Below are positions 16,970-27,336 of a DNA stretch of 64,000 nucleotides, piece by piece. The stretch covers positions 372,001 to 436,000 of the forward strand of contig NC_017033.1 in the NCBI RefSeq assembly GCF_000242255.2, read 5' to 3'. This DNA is from Frateuria aurantia DSM 6220. GTDB taxonomy: Bacteria > Pseudomonadota > Gammaproteobacteria > Xanthomonadales > Rhodanobacteraceae. The notes below the pieces were generated by a model. The model did not search any database. It saw nothing but the letters and a program-made list of their open reading frames with translations, and was not told the DNA's origin. Made by a program: the position numbers and the translations under genes. How positions within the stretch are numbered: position 1 is the first letter of the stretch; each line of letters begins with the position of its first letter.

Positions 16970-17794
16970 TTATTGCAGCCGGTCCAGAATCGCCAGTGCC
17001 GGCTTTGACCGATTCAGCGTATACAGATGCAGGCCGGGGGCGCCACCATCCAGCAGCCGCTGGCCGAGGCTGGCGACGATGTCGATTCCCAGTTGGCGAA
17101 TGGCTTCGGCATCGTCGCCCAGAGCTTGCATCCGGCGTACGATCCAGCGCGGAATTTCAGCCCCGCAGCCTTCCGAAAAGCGCCGCAGCTGGCTGAAATT
17201 GCCGATCGGCATGATGCCCGGCACGATGGGAATGTCCACGCCGAGGCGATGGACGTCATCGACGAAGCGGAAATAGGCATCGGCATTGTAGAAGTACTGT
17301 GTGATGGCGCCGTTGGCGCCGGCATCGACCTTGGCCTTGAAGTGGTGAAGGTCGGTGATTGCGCTCTCGGACTGTGGATGTATTTCAGGATAGGCGGCCA
17401 CTTCGACGTGGAACCAGTCGCCGCTGTGTCGGCGGATATGATCGACCAGTTCCACCGCATAGCGGAAGTCGCCGGGCGTAGCCATGCCGGAGGGCAGATC
17501 GCCGCGCAAGGCGACGATGCGGCGGCAGCCGATGGCCTTGTAGCGGTCCAGCAGTTCGCTGAGTTCTTCGCGGGTACCACCGACGCAGCTGAGATGCGGG
17601 GCGACCTGCAGGCCATGCTGCCGGTGCAGCTGCTGCACGGTCTGTTCGGTGTAGTTGAGGGTGGAGCCACCCGCACCGAAGGTGACCGAGACGTACTCGG
17701 GGCTTCGCGTCTTCAGGGCCTTGACGCAAAGATTGAGCTGGTTGCGCTGTTCCTCGGTCTTGGGCGGGAAGAATTCGAAGCTGATCGCAGGCAT
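16970..17794 (-). CDS. metF: Methylenetetrahydrofolate reductase MetF
   Basis: FAD enzyme of 274 residues that reduces 5,10-methylene-THF to 5-methyl-THF, the methyl donor for methionine synthases. The N-terminus ISFEFFPPKTEEQ, SVTFGAGGS and HLSCVGGTREEL are diagnostic of the bacterial NADH-dependent form, and PGIMPIGNFSQLRRFSE is the folate-side segment. The gene is usually next to ahcY in Xanthomonadales; here the two are about 2.8 kb apart. A perfect TATAAT box and the motif shared with metE and metK lie just upstream, so it appears to have its own promoter. Confidence 0.96.
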   Translation of the reverse strand: MPAISFEFFPPKTEEQRNQLNLCVKALKTRSPEYVSVTFGAGGSTLNYTEQTVQQLHRQHGLQVAPHLSCVGGTREELSELLDRYKAIGCRRIVALRGDLPSGMATPGDFRYAVELVDHIRRHSGDWFHVEVAAYPEIHPQSESAITDLHHFKAKVDAGANGAITQYFYNADAYFRFVDDVHRLGVDIPIVPGIMPIGNFSQLRRFSEGCGAEIPRWIVRRMQALGDDAEAIRQLGIDIVASLGQRLLDGGAPGLHLYTLNRSKPALAILDRLQ

Positions 17795-18175
17795 GGCTGT
17801 CTATCCGGTAGGAATTTTACGGCATTATATCTTTTATTCCGGATGAAGCGATATGTTTATGCGGAGCCATGCCAGCGCAAGGCGGCCGGGCGAGAATGCT
17901 TCAGGCTTTTCGGGCAGGGCGGAACGATTCTGCAGCGATCGGGGCTGGATCGGGAGACGAGCCATTCCTGCCGTCAGACTGAATGGAGGTCTGCAGGCCG
18001 GGCAGAGATGCTGGAATCCTGCTTCATGCGAGCAGGGGGGATCATTCCTCCGTCAAACAGGCATGGCCTTGGCCCGGCTTCTCGCCGGAACAGGGTGACG
18101 GGGGCCCGCTAATCGGCTGCAGTAGGACGTATGCCGGTCACAGGCTGGGGAAAAGAGCGCGTGTCGCAGGCCGGA
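17795..18175. other. metF upstream region, otherwise empty
   Basis: 381 bp. The first 60 bp next to metF hold its promoter: TATAAT on the minus strand at 17824-17829, and CGGATGAAGCGAT at 17840-17852 in the spacer region. The remaining 300 bp up to the end of the FadL-type gene show no convincing gene, repeat or terminator. Confidence 0.6.
17824..17856 (-). promoter_or_regulatory. metF promoter with shared met-gene motif
   Basis: On the minus strand a perfect TATAAT (17829-17824) is preceded by ATCGCTTCATCCG. The complementary core CGGATGAAGCGAT also occurs, in the same orientation, upstream of metK and metE. Its place between the -35 and -10 positions suggests an operator for a methionine-pathway regulator. 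Confidence 0.55.
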
Positions 18176-19423
18176 TCAGTAGATATAGGCATAAGCCAGT
18201 CCCAGCTGATCCTCGCCCAGCTGCAGATCGGCTTCTCCTCCGCCAAATGGCTGCGGAACTGAATTCCTGCCGCGGATATGTTTGCTGAAGGCATGGGTAT
18301 AGGCGAGACTCAGCTCTCCATGGTGGCCGACTTTCCAGCTGGCGCCGGCGGAGAGATGGTTTTCGGCGACGGCCGGAGCCAGAATATTGAAAAAGGTCTG
18401 CCCTGTCGGAACCGGATTGCCGGCGTGGCTGAAGCCGAGCCGCAGCTTCAGCGGTCCGCTGAGCTGGTAGATGGCTCCGAACTTGTAGCTGGTGATGCTG
18501 CGCCAGCCGAACCCCGGGCCGTCATGGCTGCCCAGCGGTCGTCCGGCCAGCAGGGCCTCGATAGGCTGGGCAATGCTTTCGACATCGGCATAGTCGATGC
18601 GCTGGATATCGCTGGCCAGGGTCAGCTGGCGTGTTGCCTGCCAGGCCAATCCGAGGCCGTAGCGCTGTGGGATGTCGAAACTGCCATGACTGGCGAACAA
18701 TCCCTGGTAGGCCTTGAAGCGGCTGGCGTGGATTCTGGCGGTCCAGGCCAGTCCCAGACTGAAGGGACCGAAACGTCCGAGCCAGCCAGCTGAAGGACCC
18801 CAGCCGGTACTGTTGTGGTAGCCGTTGTTGCTGAGCTGGTCCGGAGCGATCGAGGCACTGGCAAAGGCGCCCAGACCGCGGGCTTCGAAATGCTGCCAGG
18901 CGAAGTTGAGGCCGATGCCCAAGGCCTGGCCCGGGGCGTACTGCCAGGCCAGGGTGGGGCTGACAAAGGCCTGCTCCAGGGAGACCCCGGCCTTGCCACG
19001 GCTGCCGAAAGCCGCGTAGGGATTGTGGCGGTACGTGGTATTCATGCCGCCATTGGCATAGGCGGCGATGCCGACGCTCAGCGCGTGTGGCAGGGGACGG
19101 GACCAGCCGAATTCGGGAATCGGAAACCAGTGGCTGCCATTGCCGCCATAGTGTCCGCTGGCGAGGGGATTGCCATGGATGGTGGCCGAGCGATCCGGCA
19201 CGAAGGCAGACAGGCCGATATCCAGGCGCCGATGCAGCCACGCCGTCGCCGCTGGATTGTAGGCCCCGGCGACCGCATCCTGGGGCAGGGCGATGCCGAC
19301 CCCGCCGGCCCCCGAAGATCGCGTGCTGTAGCCATTCTGGAAATAGCCGTCGGTGGCATGGGCTGCCGAACACAAGAGGGCGCATCCACTCAGCCAGCGG
19401 GTGATCGTGGGGTGATGACTCAT
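18176..19423 (-). CDS. Outer-membrane protein, OmpP1/FadL/TodX family
   Basis: A 415-residue outer-membrane beta-barrel of the hydrophobic-compound porin family. A signal peptide (LSGCALLCSAAHA, cleaved before TDG) leads into GYFQNGYSTRSSGAGGVGIALPQDA, the plug-domain start of FadL-like proteins; AYNPAATAWL is the conserved NPA motif. The alternating aromatic/polar strands fit a barrel; it ends in Tyr rather than the more usual Phe. Family members admit fatty acids or aromatic hydrocarbons. GGGAGG lies before the ATG. It sits between metF and ahcY, whose relatives are often adjacent. Confidence 0.88.
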   Translation of the reverse strand: MSHHPTITRWLSGCALLCSAAHATDGYFQNGYSTRSSGAGGVGIALPQDAVAGAYNPAATAWLHRRLDIGLSAFVPDRSATIHGNPLASGHYGGNGSHWFPIPEFGWSRPLPHALSVGIAAYANGGMNTTYRHNPYAAFGSRGKAGVSLEQAFVSPTLAWQYAPGQALGIGLNFAWQHFEARGLGAFASASIAPDQLSNNGYHNSTGWGPSAGWLGRFGPFSLGLAWTARIHASRFKAYQGLFASHGSFDIPQRYGLGLAWQATRQLTLASDIQRIDYADVESIAQPIEALLAGRPLGSHDGPGFGWRSITSYKFGAIYQLSGPLKLRLGFSHAGNPVPTGQTFFNILAPAVAENHLSAGASWKVGHHGELSLAYTHAFSKHIRGRNSVPQPFGGGEADLQLGEDQLGLAYAYIY

Positions 19424-19547
19424 GAGACTGTCCTCCCTGACAGCAGGCCGGTCTGTGCCTGGAGTTCAGCTTAGCGGGCAGGATGCCTGACAGGAATGGT
19501 CATTGATCATGTGCATATGCTCTCGGACATCCAGAAGTCCTTTCACA

Positions 19548-19982
19548 TCAATCGTGGAGAGTGGCTCGGGATGGTCGCCGCCAAGGGCGATCATGCAGCT
19601 GGAAGCCGGCCAGCATGGCCAGGCCGAAGAGCATCGCTCCGGTATGACCGGTTCCGATCAGGACCAGATCAGGCCCCGGGCAGAGGCCGACCAGTCCCCA
19701 GCCGGCACCGAACAGCATGCCGCCGCGCCACAATCGGTTTTGCAAAGGCCTCCGCGGCGGCAGGTGCACGGGCTGACCGGTCCAGCTGACGCGTCGTCTT
19801 CCGGCCAGACCCAGGCCGATCGCGCTGACGGCAATGGCCCCCAGCATCACCAGGGCCAGCGAGGGATCCCAGGCCCCGCCCGGATCCAGAAAGCCGATGA
19901 CCTTGCCGGGATTGCTCATTCCCGCCAGGATCAGGCCAAGGCCGAACAACAGGCCGCTGAGGCCGGCGACAAGGATCTTCAT
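19548..19982 (-). CDS. YeeE/YedE-family membrane protein, second half of the pair
   Basis: A 144-residue membrane protein with about four hydrophobic helices. MKILVAGLSGLLFGLGLILAGM, SNPGKVIGFLD and GLCPGPDL are the C-terminal-half motifs of YeeE/YedE proteins, which import thiosulfate or related sulfur compounds; the Cys in GLCPGP fits the conserved relay cysteines. Its ATG overlaps the stop of the upstream half by 4 bp. This two-gene split form is widespread near sulfur-oxidation and rhodanese genes. The start was set at 19982; upstream in-frame sequence is the partner gene read in another frame. Confidence 0.88.
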   Translation of the reverse strand: MKILVAGLSGLLFGLGLILAGMSNPGKVIGFLDPGGAWDPSLALVMLGAIAVSAIGLGLAGRRRVSWTGQPVHLPPRRPLQNRLWRGGMLFGAGWGLVGLCPGPDLVLIGTGHTGAMLFGLAMLAGFQLHDRPWRRPSRATLHD

Positions 19983-20422
19983 GATCTCGGGACCCGCAGT
20001 CCGTGCCGATCCAGCCAGACGACGAGAAAGCCTGTCAGCATGAAGCTGGCGGTGGCCAGCAGGGATCGCGGCGAACCCCGGGATAGTCCGCATACGCCAT
20101 GGCCGCTGGTGCAGCCACCGGCAAGACGTGCCCCGTAGCCGACCAGCAGTCCTGCCAGCAGCCAACGCTCCCACGAGGCCTGTGCCTGGATGGCCGGCAA
20201 GGGACGAAAGGCCTGCCACAGCCACGGCGAAGCCAGCAGGCCGGCACAGAAGGCGAGCTGCCAGCTGCGGGAGGACCGGTCCGGGCGCAATGCTGCGGCC
20301 AGCATTCCGCTGATGCCGGCGATGCGGCCCAGCCCCAAGGCGAGCAGGCTGACGGCGAATCCGATCAGGGCGCCTCCGGCCAGGCTGGTGACGGGGCTGA
20401 AGTGAGTGTGGTCGATCGACAT
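19979..20422 (-). CDS. YeeE/YedE-family membrane protein, first half of the pair
   Basis: A 147-residue membrane protein with about four helices. LAGGALIGFAVSLLALGLGRIAGISGM and the cysteine motif AGGCTSGHGVCGLSRGSPRS are the N-terminal-half hallmarks of YeeE/YedE thiosulfate-type importers. It pairs with the overlapping downstream gene to make one full-length equivalent. ATG 20422 is preceded by GGAAGG at suitable spacing; a TTG 15 bp further upstream is a weaker option. It lies just downstream of the ahcY terminator. Confidence 0.9.
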   Translation of the reverse strand: MSIDHTHFSPVTSLAGGALIGFAVSLLALGLGRIAGISGMLAAALRPDRSSRSWQLAFCAGLLASPWLWQAFRPLPAIQAQASWERWLLAGLLVGYGARLAGGCTSGHGVCGLSRGSPRSLLATASFMLTGFLVVWLDRHGLRVPRS

Positions 20423-20504
20423 GGCATGGCCTTCCAAGTGGCCGTTGGGGCTTCAGTCTGACACGTCATCACTGGACGGGACAGTCGCTCCTCCTGCCGG
20501 ATGC

Positions 20505-20531
20505 AAAAAGGAGGCGCCTTGCGGCGCCTCC
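20505..20531 (-). terminator. Intrinsic terminator of ahcY
   Basis: Read on the minus strand, GGAGGCGCC and GGCGCCTCC form a perfect 9-bp stem with a 4-base loop, directly followed by TTTTT. It begins 34 bp after the ahcY stop and separates ahcY from the YeeE/YedE pair. Confidence 0.9.
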
Positions 20532-20564
20532 TTCTCCGGTTTTCCGACTGGCTTGCCGGATGGC

Positions 20565-21998
<1,434 letters not shown>

Positions 21999-22054
21999 GG
22001 TGTTGCTCCAATGGTCGGTTGCACGGCAGGGCCGCAGCCATGCCGCACATGATC

Positions 22055-22136
22055 GAGCGCCGTTGCACAAGGCCGCCACACCGAGCCTGGCCGGGGACAG
22101 GAAGCTGCCACGGTCGCAACGCTCCTCGGTGAGCGT
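22055..22136 (-). ncRNA. SAH riboswitch in the ahcY leader
   Basis: On the minus strand the leader holds the conserved SAH-aptamer core CACCGAGGAGCGTTGCGAC, followed by GGCCAGGCTCGG, whose CGAG/CTCG segments pair, and then TGCAACGGCGCTC, which can pair back to GAGCGTTGC as the pseudoknot. Known SAH riboswitches turn on ahcY when SAH builds up. The aptamer ends 56 bp before the ATG. Confidence 0.9.
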
Positions 22137-22143
22137 ATCGGAC

Positions 22144-22149
22144 ATTGTA
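22144..22149 (-). promoter_or_regulatory. -10 box of the ahcY promoter
   Basis: TACAAT on the minus strand lies about 7 bp before the first paired base of the SAH riboswitch, so transcription would start almost exactly at the aptamer. The -35 region is not close to consensus. Confidence 0.55.
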
Positions 22150-22278
22150 GCGGGCTTGCCGGGATTTGGCTGCGCCTGCCTGGGATCTTGTGCCGCAGGG
22201 GCGGGATGGCAATCGTTCAGCTGGTGTGAAATCGTGCCGGGTTCGGTACGCTAGGATGCCACTCACCGGAGCCTTGCG

Positions 22279-24987
22279 ATGGATGTAAACCGCAACCCTG
22301 AATTTCTGGCCCATGATGGACCGCTGCGTGAGGATGTGCACCGCCTGGGAGCTCTGGTCGGCCAGGTTCTGAGCGAACAGGCGGGCGAAAGTTTTTACGA
22401 GGAGGTCGAGGCCATCCGCAAGGCCTCGATCGACCGGCGCAAGCAAGGCCGGCCGATGGATCAGCTGTCGGCCCGTCTCGGCGGCTGGGCGGCGGATGAT
22501 GCGCAGGCGCTGGCACGGGCCTTTTCGATGTATTTCCAGGCCGTCAACATGGCCGAGATGGTGCACCGGATCCGCCGCCGCCGCGATTACCAGCGCGCCG
22601 ACGAGCGTCCCCAGCCCGAATCGCTGCTGGATGTCTTCGCCCGTCTCAAGCAGAACGGCGTCGGCTTTGAAGAGCTGATGGGCTGGATCGAAAAGACCCG
22701 GATCGAGCCGGTGTTCACGGCGCATCCCACCGAGGCGATGCGTCGTTCGCTGCTGGACAAGCAGAAAGTGATCGTCAACGCGCTGATCCACGGTTTCGAT
22801 GCCGGTCGCACGCCGCAGGAGCGCAGGGCTGATCGATCCGCGATGCTGACCGCGCTGTCGGCGGCCTGGCAGACTGCCGAATCGGCGGCGACGGGACCCA
22901 GCGTGCAGGACGAGCACTACCACGTCAGCTACTACCTGTCCCATCCCCTGTACCGGGTGGTGCCCAGTCTTTATGCCCAGCTGGCGGAAGCTCTGGAGCA
23001 GGTCTATGGCCAGTCGCCGGAGCTGCCCAGACTGCTGAGCTTCGCCACCTGGGTAGGCGGTGACATGGACGGCAATCCCAATGTAGGTGCCGAGACCATG
23101 GAGGCCAGCCTGTCGGCCCAGCGCAGCCAGGTGCTGGAGGCCTACCAGGCCGACCTGCAACAACTGGAAAGTCTGTTGAGCCAGACCAGCGACCGGGTTG
23201 CGGTCAGCCCGGCGATCGAGCAGCGGTTGCACGACTATGCCGCCCTGCTGCCCGACGTCGACCGCCGGATCCGGCCCCGCCACCGGAACATGCCGTATCG
23301 CTGTCTGCTGACCTATATCGATGCGCGGATCGAGGCGACGCGGGATGACGGGGCTGGAGCCTATGCCGGCCCGGAGCCGTTCTGTGACGATCTGGCCCTG
23401 ATCGAGGCCAGCCTGCGCGGCCATCGCGGTGAACATGCGGGCGCCCGGCAGGTGCGTCGTCTGCGGCGCAGGGCCTTGGCCTTCGGTTTTCATCTGGCGC
23501 GGCTGGATGTGCGCCAGGATTCCCGTGTCCATGATGATGCGCTGGCCGTGCTTCTGCAGCGACCGGAATGGGTGGAGCTGCCGGCATCGGAGCGTGCGCA
23601 GGTGCTGGGCGAGTATGCCGGCGGTACCCGTGCATTGCCCCGCGATGCACAGGATGCCACCGTCCAGCGCATGCAGGCGGTGTTCGCTCAATTGCATGCG
23701 ATGCGCGCGCGCTACGGCGTCGAGGCGGCCGGGCTGTACATCATCAGTATGGCGCGCAGCGCTGCGGACGTGCTGGCGGTACTGGCCCTGGCCCGTCGCG
23801 GCGGTCTGGTGCAGGACGATGGCCAGGTGCCGCTGGACATTGCACCGTTGTTCGAGATCGTCGAGGACCTGCGTGCCGCGGCCGATACCTTGCGGGCGCT
23901 GCTGGCCGATCCGGTCTATCGCGGCCATCTGCAGGCCCGTGGCAATCGCCAGTGGGTGATGCTGGGTTATTCCGACAGCGGCAAGGACAGCGGCACTCTG
24001 GCCGCCCGCTGGGCCGTGCAGCGCGCCCAGGTGGAACTGCTGGAAGCCGCCCGCGAAGGCGGCATCGAGATCGCCTTTTTCCATGGCCGCGGTGGCTCGG
24101 CCAGCCGAGGCGGCGGACGTATCACCCAGGCCCTGGAATCCTCGCCGCGCGGCTCGGTCGCCGGCATGCTGCGAGTCACCGAGCAGGGCGAGGTGATCAA
24201 TCGCAAATACGGCATTCGCGCGCTGGCGCTGCGCAATCTGGAGCAGAGTCTTGGCGCGGTGCTCAGCGCCTCGCTGCGGCCGCGCCAGCCCGATGTACGG
24301 GCACCCCAATGGCGTGAACAGATGGGCGCCCTGGCCAACTGGAGTCGCGAACACTATCGCGAGCTGGTGGATCATCCGGACTTCGTCGGCTATTTCCGCA
24401 CCGCGACACCCATCGACGTGATCGAGCAGATGACGCTGGGCTCGCGTCCTTCCCGCCGTCGCAGCATGCGGGGGGTACAGGATCTGCGTGCGATCCCCTG
24501 GGTGTTTGCCTGGACCCAGTGCCGCTCGATTCTGACCGGTTGGTACGGACTGGGCTTCGCCCTGCAGAAGGGCGAGCAGGTTTTCGGGCTGGCGGCGCTG
24601 CAGGAGATGGCGCGGGACTGGCCGTTCTTCGCCAATATGCTGGAAGATATCGAGATGGTGCTGGCCAAATGTGATCTGGACATCGCCGAAGCCTTCTCCA
24701 AGCTGTCCGGCGAGCTTCACCCGGTATTTTTCGGCCGGATCAGCGAGGAATTCGAACGCAGCCGTGATCTGATCCTGCGGATCAAGGGCAGCGACCGACT
24801 GCTGCAGGCCCAGCCGCGGCTGGCGGTATCGATCGGTCTGCGCAATCCCTATGTGGATCCGATCAGCCTGCTGCAGGTCGATCTGCTGCGGCGCTGGCGA
24901 GGCGAGGGCAGCCAGCCGGGACCGCTGCTGGAGGCCTTGCTGGCCTGTGTCAACGGGGTATCCCAGGGCCTGCAGAACACCGGCTGA
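22279..24987 (+). CDS. ppc: Phosphoenolpyruvate carboxylase
   Basis: Full-length 902-residue enzyme that carboxylates PEP to oxaloacetate to refill the TCA cycle. Catalytic His149 lies in FTAHPTEAMRR; GYSDSGKDSGTLAA and FHGRGGSASRGGG are the conserved Lys- and Arg-containing active-site segments, and the protein ends in QNTG, the typical C-terminus. Start ATG 22279 follows CCGGAG. It is transcribed divergently from ahcY. No allosteric partner gene is nearby. Confidence 0.97.
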   Translation: MDVNRNPEFLAHDGPLREDVHRLGALVGQVLSEQAGESFYEEVEAIRKASIDRRKQGRPMDQLSARLGGWAADDAQALARAFSMYFQAVNMAEMVHRIRRRRDYQRADERPQPESLLDVFARLKQNGVGFEELMGWIEKTRIEPVFTAHPTEAMRRSLLDKQKVIVNALIHGFDAGRTPQERRADRSAMLTALSAAWQTAESAATGPSVQDEHYHVSYYLSHPLYRVVPSLYAQLAEALEQVYGQSPELPRLLSFATWVGGDMDGNPNVGAETMEASLSAQRSQVLEAYQADLQQLESLLSQTSDRVAVSPAIEQRLHDYAALLPDVDRRIRPRHRNMPYRCLLTYIDARIEATRDDGAGAYAGPEPFCDDLALIEASLRGHRGEHAGARQVRRLRRRALAFGFHLARLDVRQDSRVHDDALAVLLQRPEWVELPASERAQVLGEYAGGTRALPRDAQDATVQRMQAVFAQLHAMRARYGVEAAGLYIISMARSAADVLAVLALARRGGLVQDDGQVPLDIAPLFEIVEDLRAAADTLRALLADPVYRGHLQARGNRQWVMLGYSDSGKDSGTLAARWAVQRAQVELLEAAREGGIEIAFFHGRGGSASRGGGRITQALESSPRGSVAGMLRVTEQGEVINRKYGIRALALRNLEQSLGAVLSASLRPRQPDVRAPQWREQMGALANWSREHYRELVDHPDFVGYFRTATPIDVIEQMTLGSRPSRRRSMRGVQDLRAIPWVFAWTQCRSILTGWYGLGFALQKGEQVFGLAALQEMARDWPFFANMLEDIEMVLAKCDLDIAEAFSKLSGELHPVFFGRISEEFERSRDLILRIKGSDRLLQAQPRLAVSIGLRNPYVDPISLLQVDLLRRWRGEGSQPGPLLEALLACVNGVSQGLQNTG

Positions 24988-25093
24988 GTCCGGCTTTCGG
25001 GCAGGGCGGCAAATGCCGCCATCGCCCTGGCCTGCGACCGGATGACCTGAAGATGTTAAATTGGCGCCTTACCTTGCAATCGAGACATGCCAT

Positions 25094-25699
25094 ATGAATC
25101 CCAAGCGTACGGCCTTGGTGCTGATCGAATACCAGAATGACTTCGTCAGTGAAGGCGGTGCGCTCCATGCCGGCGTGGCACCGGTCATGAAGCGCACCGA
25201 CATGCTGGCCAACACCGTGAATCTGGTGGACAAGGCCAGGGCCCTGGGCGTGGCCATCATGCATGCCCCCATCACTTTCGCACCGGGTTATATCGAACTG
25301 GGCGAGCAGCCTTACGGCATTCTCAAGGGCGTGGTCGACAACCAGGCCTTTCTGGAGGATACGTGGGGCGGAGCCATCTGCGATCAGCTGACGCCGCAGC
25401 CGGGTGACATCCGGATTGCCGGCAAGCGTGGTCTGGATTGCTTCTGGAGCACCAATCTCGACTTCATCCTGCGCAGCAAGGGTATCGAGCATGTCGCCGT
25501 CGCCGGCCTGCTGACCAACTGCTGTGTCGAGTCGACGGTGCGCAGTGCCTATGAAAAGGGCTTCAAGGTCGTGTCGCTGACCGACTGCACCGCGGCGACC
25601 AGCGAGCAGGAGCAGCGCTTTCCGTTTGAATCGGATCTGCTGTTCTTCTCTCGCCCGCTCAGCAGTCACCAGTTGCTGGAAGAACTGGCACAGGGGTGA
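25094..25699 (+). CDS. Isochorismatase-family cysteine hydrolase
   Basis: A 201-residue alpha/beta hydrolase of the isochorismatase-like superfamily. The catalytic triad is visible: Asp in LIEYQNDF, Lys in AGKRGLDCFW, and the nucleophilic Cys in LTNCCVESTVRSA, with the cis-peptide segment GLLTN before it. Relatives cleave nicotinamide, biuret, N-carbamoyl compounds or isochorismate; the substrate cannot be assigned. Start 25094 was chosen at MNPKRTALVLIEYQ; an ATG 33 bp upstream adds unconserved residues. It sits 106 bp after ppc and ends in a long convergent hairpin. Confidence 0.85.
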   Translation: MNPKRTALVLIEYQNDFVSEGGALHAGVAPVMKRTDMLANTVNLVDKARALGVAIMHAPITFAPGYIELGEQPYGILKGVVDNQAFLEDTWGGAICDQLTPQPGDIRIAGKRGLDCFWSTNLDFILRSKGIEHVAVAGLLTNCCVESTVRSAYEKGFKVVSLTDCTAATSEQEQRFPFESDLLFFSRPLSSHQLLEELAQG

Positions 25700-25704
25700 G
25701 GTCC

Positions 25705-25748
25705 GGTACGGCGCAGCCCCCACCGCCCGGTGGGAGCTGCGCCGTACC
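25705..25748. terminator. Long convergent hairpin
   Basis: GGTACGGCGCAG (25705-25716) pairs perfectly with CTGCGCCGTACC (25737-25748), and the interior adds a CCCACC/GGTGGG stem with one mismatch. It fills the gap between two convergent genes and probably stops transcription from both sides, although there is no T-run. Confidence 0.7.
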
Positions 25749-25759
25749 GAGATGAATGC

Positions 25760-27277
25760 TCAACTCCGCGTCAGCGTCGACTGCAGCCGGTTCAGTTCAA
25801 GCTGTCCGAATCCGGCCTGCCCGGCTTCGACATAGATGGCCAGGCGATCCAGTGGCGCCGCCGGATAAATCATCGAACTCATCGAGTATTCACCGTCCTG
25901 GGCCAGCATTTCCAGGCTGCAGCCATCGATGATCAGCTGCAGCCGTACCTCGCGGCGATCCGGCCCCAGGGCGATCGCGCTGCGCTGGCTGAAGAAGGGG
26001 TGGCTGAAACCCCGCAACTCGCCGCGATCGGTCCACAGCTGATGGCTGGCGGCATCGTAGCCAATCTCCAGACGCTCGCCCTGCGCATTGCCAAAGCACA
26101 GCACCAGTCGTCCGCCACGCCCGGGGGGAGCGGTGGGCAGGCTTTCCAGATGGAACCGAAGCAGCAGCTCGACAGCGGCATCCACGGGCAGGTCCAGATC
26201 CGTCAGGGGCTGGTCCGGCATCAGGCTTGAGTCGATCCTCGGCCGGGCGATCGGCACGCGCAAGGGCTCCAGTCCGCGCACATGCTGGACCAGACTCAGA
26301 CCGCCCATCCAGTCCCGGCGCAGGCCCAGTCCTCGCGGCAAGGTCATGACGCCGCGCCAGCCTTCGGAAGGCACTTCCTGGCAATACTGCCAGTTGCCCA
26401 GCCAGCCGATGCCGGTGGCCTGGTCCGATGGCAGGCCTTCGACGACCTGGATGGCGTAATGGTCCTTGCCGGCATCCAGCAGGCGCAGACCCTGAGGATC
26501 CGGCACGAAGCGCTCGCCATCGAAATCGCCGACAAAATACTGGCTGCCGCTGCCGCCCTGGGGCGCTCCGGGGTTGATCGAGATGATCAGGACCCAGCGC
26601 CGGCCGCCGCCTTCGATATCCAGTTCGACCAGATTGGGGCATTCATAGTCGATGCCGAGCATGCCCTCGGGGCCGAACTCGCTGAGGGCCTGCCAGTGCA
26701 GCAGATCGCCTGATCCGTAAAAGCCGATGCGGTGGGCGCGGGCCAGGGCGACGACCATGATCCAGCGGCCGCTGGGGGCATGGAAAAAGACCTTCGGGTC
26801 GCGGAAGGAGTCACTGCCGATATCCAGTACGGGATTGATGCCGGCCGGCTCCTCGAAGTCGAGTCCGCCGTCTTGGCTGATCGCCAGCCACTGGTTCTGG
26901 CGGCCGTCCCGATGACGGGTATAGATGGCCACGATATTCTGCGGACCGGGCCCGGCGAACAGACCGGAGTCGTTGCGGTGGTCGATCAGCGCACAGCCGC
27001 TGAAGGCCTGGCCATCCGCGGTTTCCCGGATCGCCGTCGGCGCATCGTGCCAGTGGTACAGATCTTCGGCCAGGGCATGGCCCCAGCAGATATGACCGTG
27101 CACGGCCAGGGGGCCGGGCGCGAACTGGTAATACAGATGGTAGCGCTCACCATCATGCAGCAGCCCGTTGGGATCATTCATGAAGCCGGCGGAGGGGCTG
27201 AAATGCAGTTTCGGTCGCAAATGGCCCAATCCGTGACGGGCTACATGGGTGGTAGGGCGGACGGGTGAACCGGACAT
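25760..27277 (-). CDS. Glycoside hydrolase family 32 beta-fructosidase
   Basis: A 505-residue GH32 enzyme (sucrose-6-phosphate hydrolase, invertase or levanase type). The three catalytic carboxylates are present: the nucleophile in FMNDPNG, the stabiliser in FRDPKV and the acid/base in YECPNL; the five-bladed propeller is followed by a C-terminal beta-sandwich from about residue 350. There is no signal peptide, so it acts in the cytoplasm on an imported sugar, yet no sucrose or fructan transporter, fructokinase or regulator lies nearby. ATG 27277 is preceded by GGAG seven bases upstream. A run of 11 G residues lies 60 bp upstream of the start. Confidence 0.9.
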   Translation of the reverse strand: MSGSPVRPTTHVARHGLGHLRPKLHFSPSAGFMNDPNGLLHDGERYHLYYQFAPGPLAVHGHICWGHALAEDLYHWHDAPTAIRETADGQAFSGCALIDHRNDSGLFAGPGPQNIVAIYTRHRDGRQNQWLAISQDGGLDFEEPAGINPVLDIGSDSFRDPKVFFHAPSGRWIMVVALARAHRIGFYGSGDLLHWQALSEFGPEGMLGIDYECPNLVELDIEGGGRRWVLIISINPGAPQGGSGSQYFVGDFDGERFVPDPQGLRLLDAGKDHYAIQVVEGLPSDQATGIGWLGNWQYCQEVPSEGWRGVMTLPRGLGLRRDWMGGLSLVQHVRGLEPLRVPIARPRIDSSLMPDQPLTDLDLPVDAAVELLLRFHLESLPTAPPGRGGRLVLCFGNAQGERLEIGYDAASHQLWTDRGELRGFSHPFFSQRSAIALGPDRREVRLQLIIDGCSLEMLAQDGEYSMSSMIYPAAPLDRLAIYVEAGQAGFGQLELNRLQSTLTRS

Positions 27278-27297
27278 TGACACTCCAGACAGGTGGT

Positions 27298-27318
27298 GAT
27301 GACCGCCTCACGGTCATC
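27298..27318. promoter_or_regulatory. Inverted repeat just upstream of the GH32 gene
   Basis: GATGACCG and CGGTCATC form a perfect 8-bp stem with a CCTCA loop, 21 bp before the GH32 start. It could be an operator or a leader hairpin; nothing else identifies it. Confidence 0.35.
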
Positions 27319-27336
27319 TAGACCGGACCGCGGATC

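Noticed and set aside
17853-18112. Small plus-strand frames upstream of metF
   Set aside because: Low-complexity composition, no ribosome-binding site and no motif; probably chance frames in a promoter region.
21999-22145. N-terminal extension of ahcY starting [13 protein letters not shown]
   Set aside because: This would translate the SAH riboswitch itself. The family N-terminus and a ribosome-binding site place the start at 21998.
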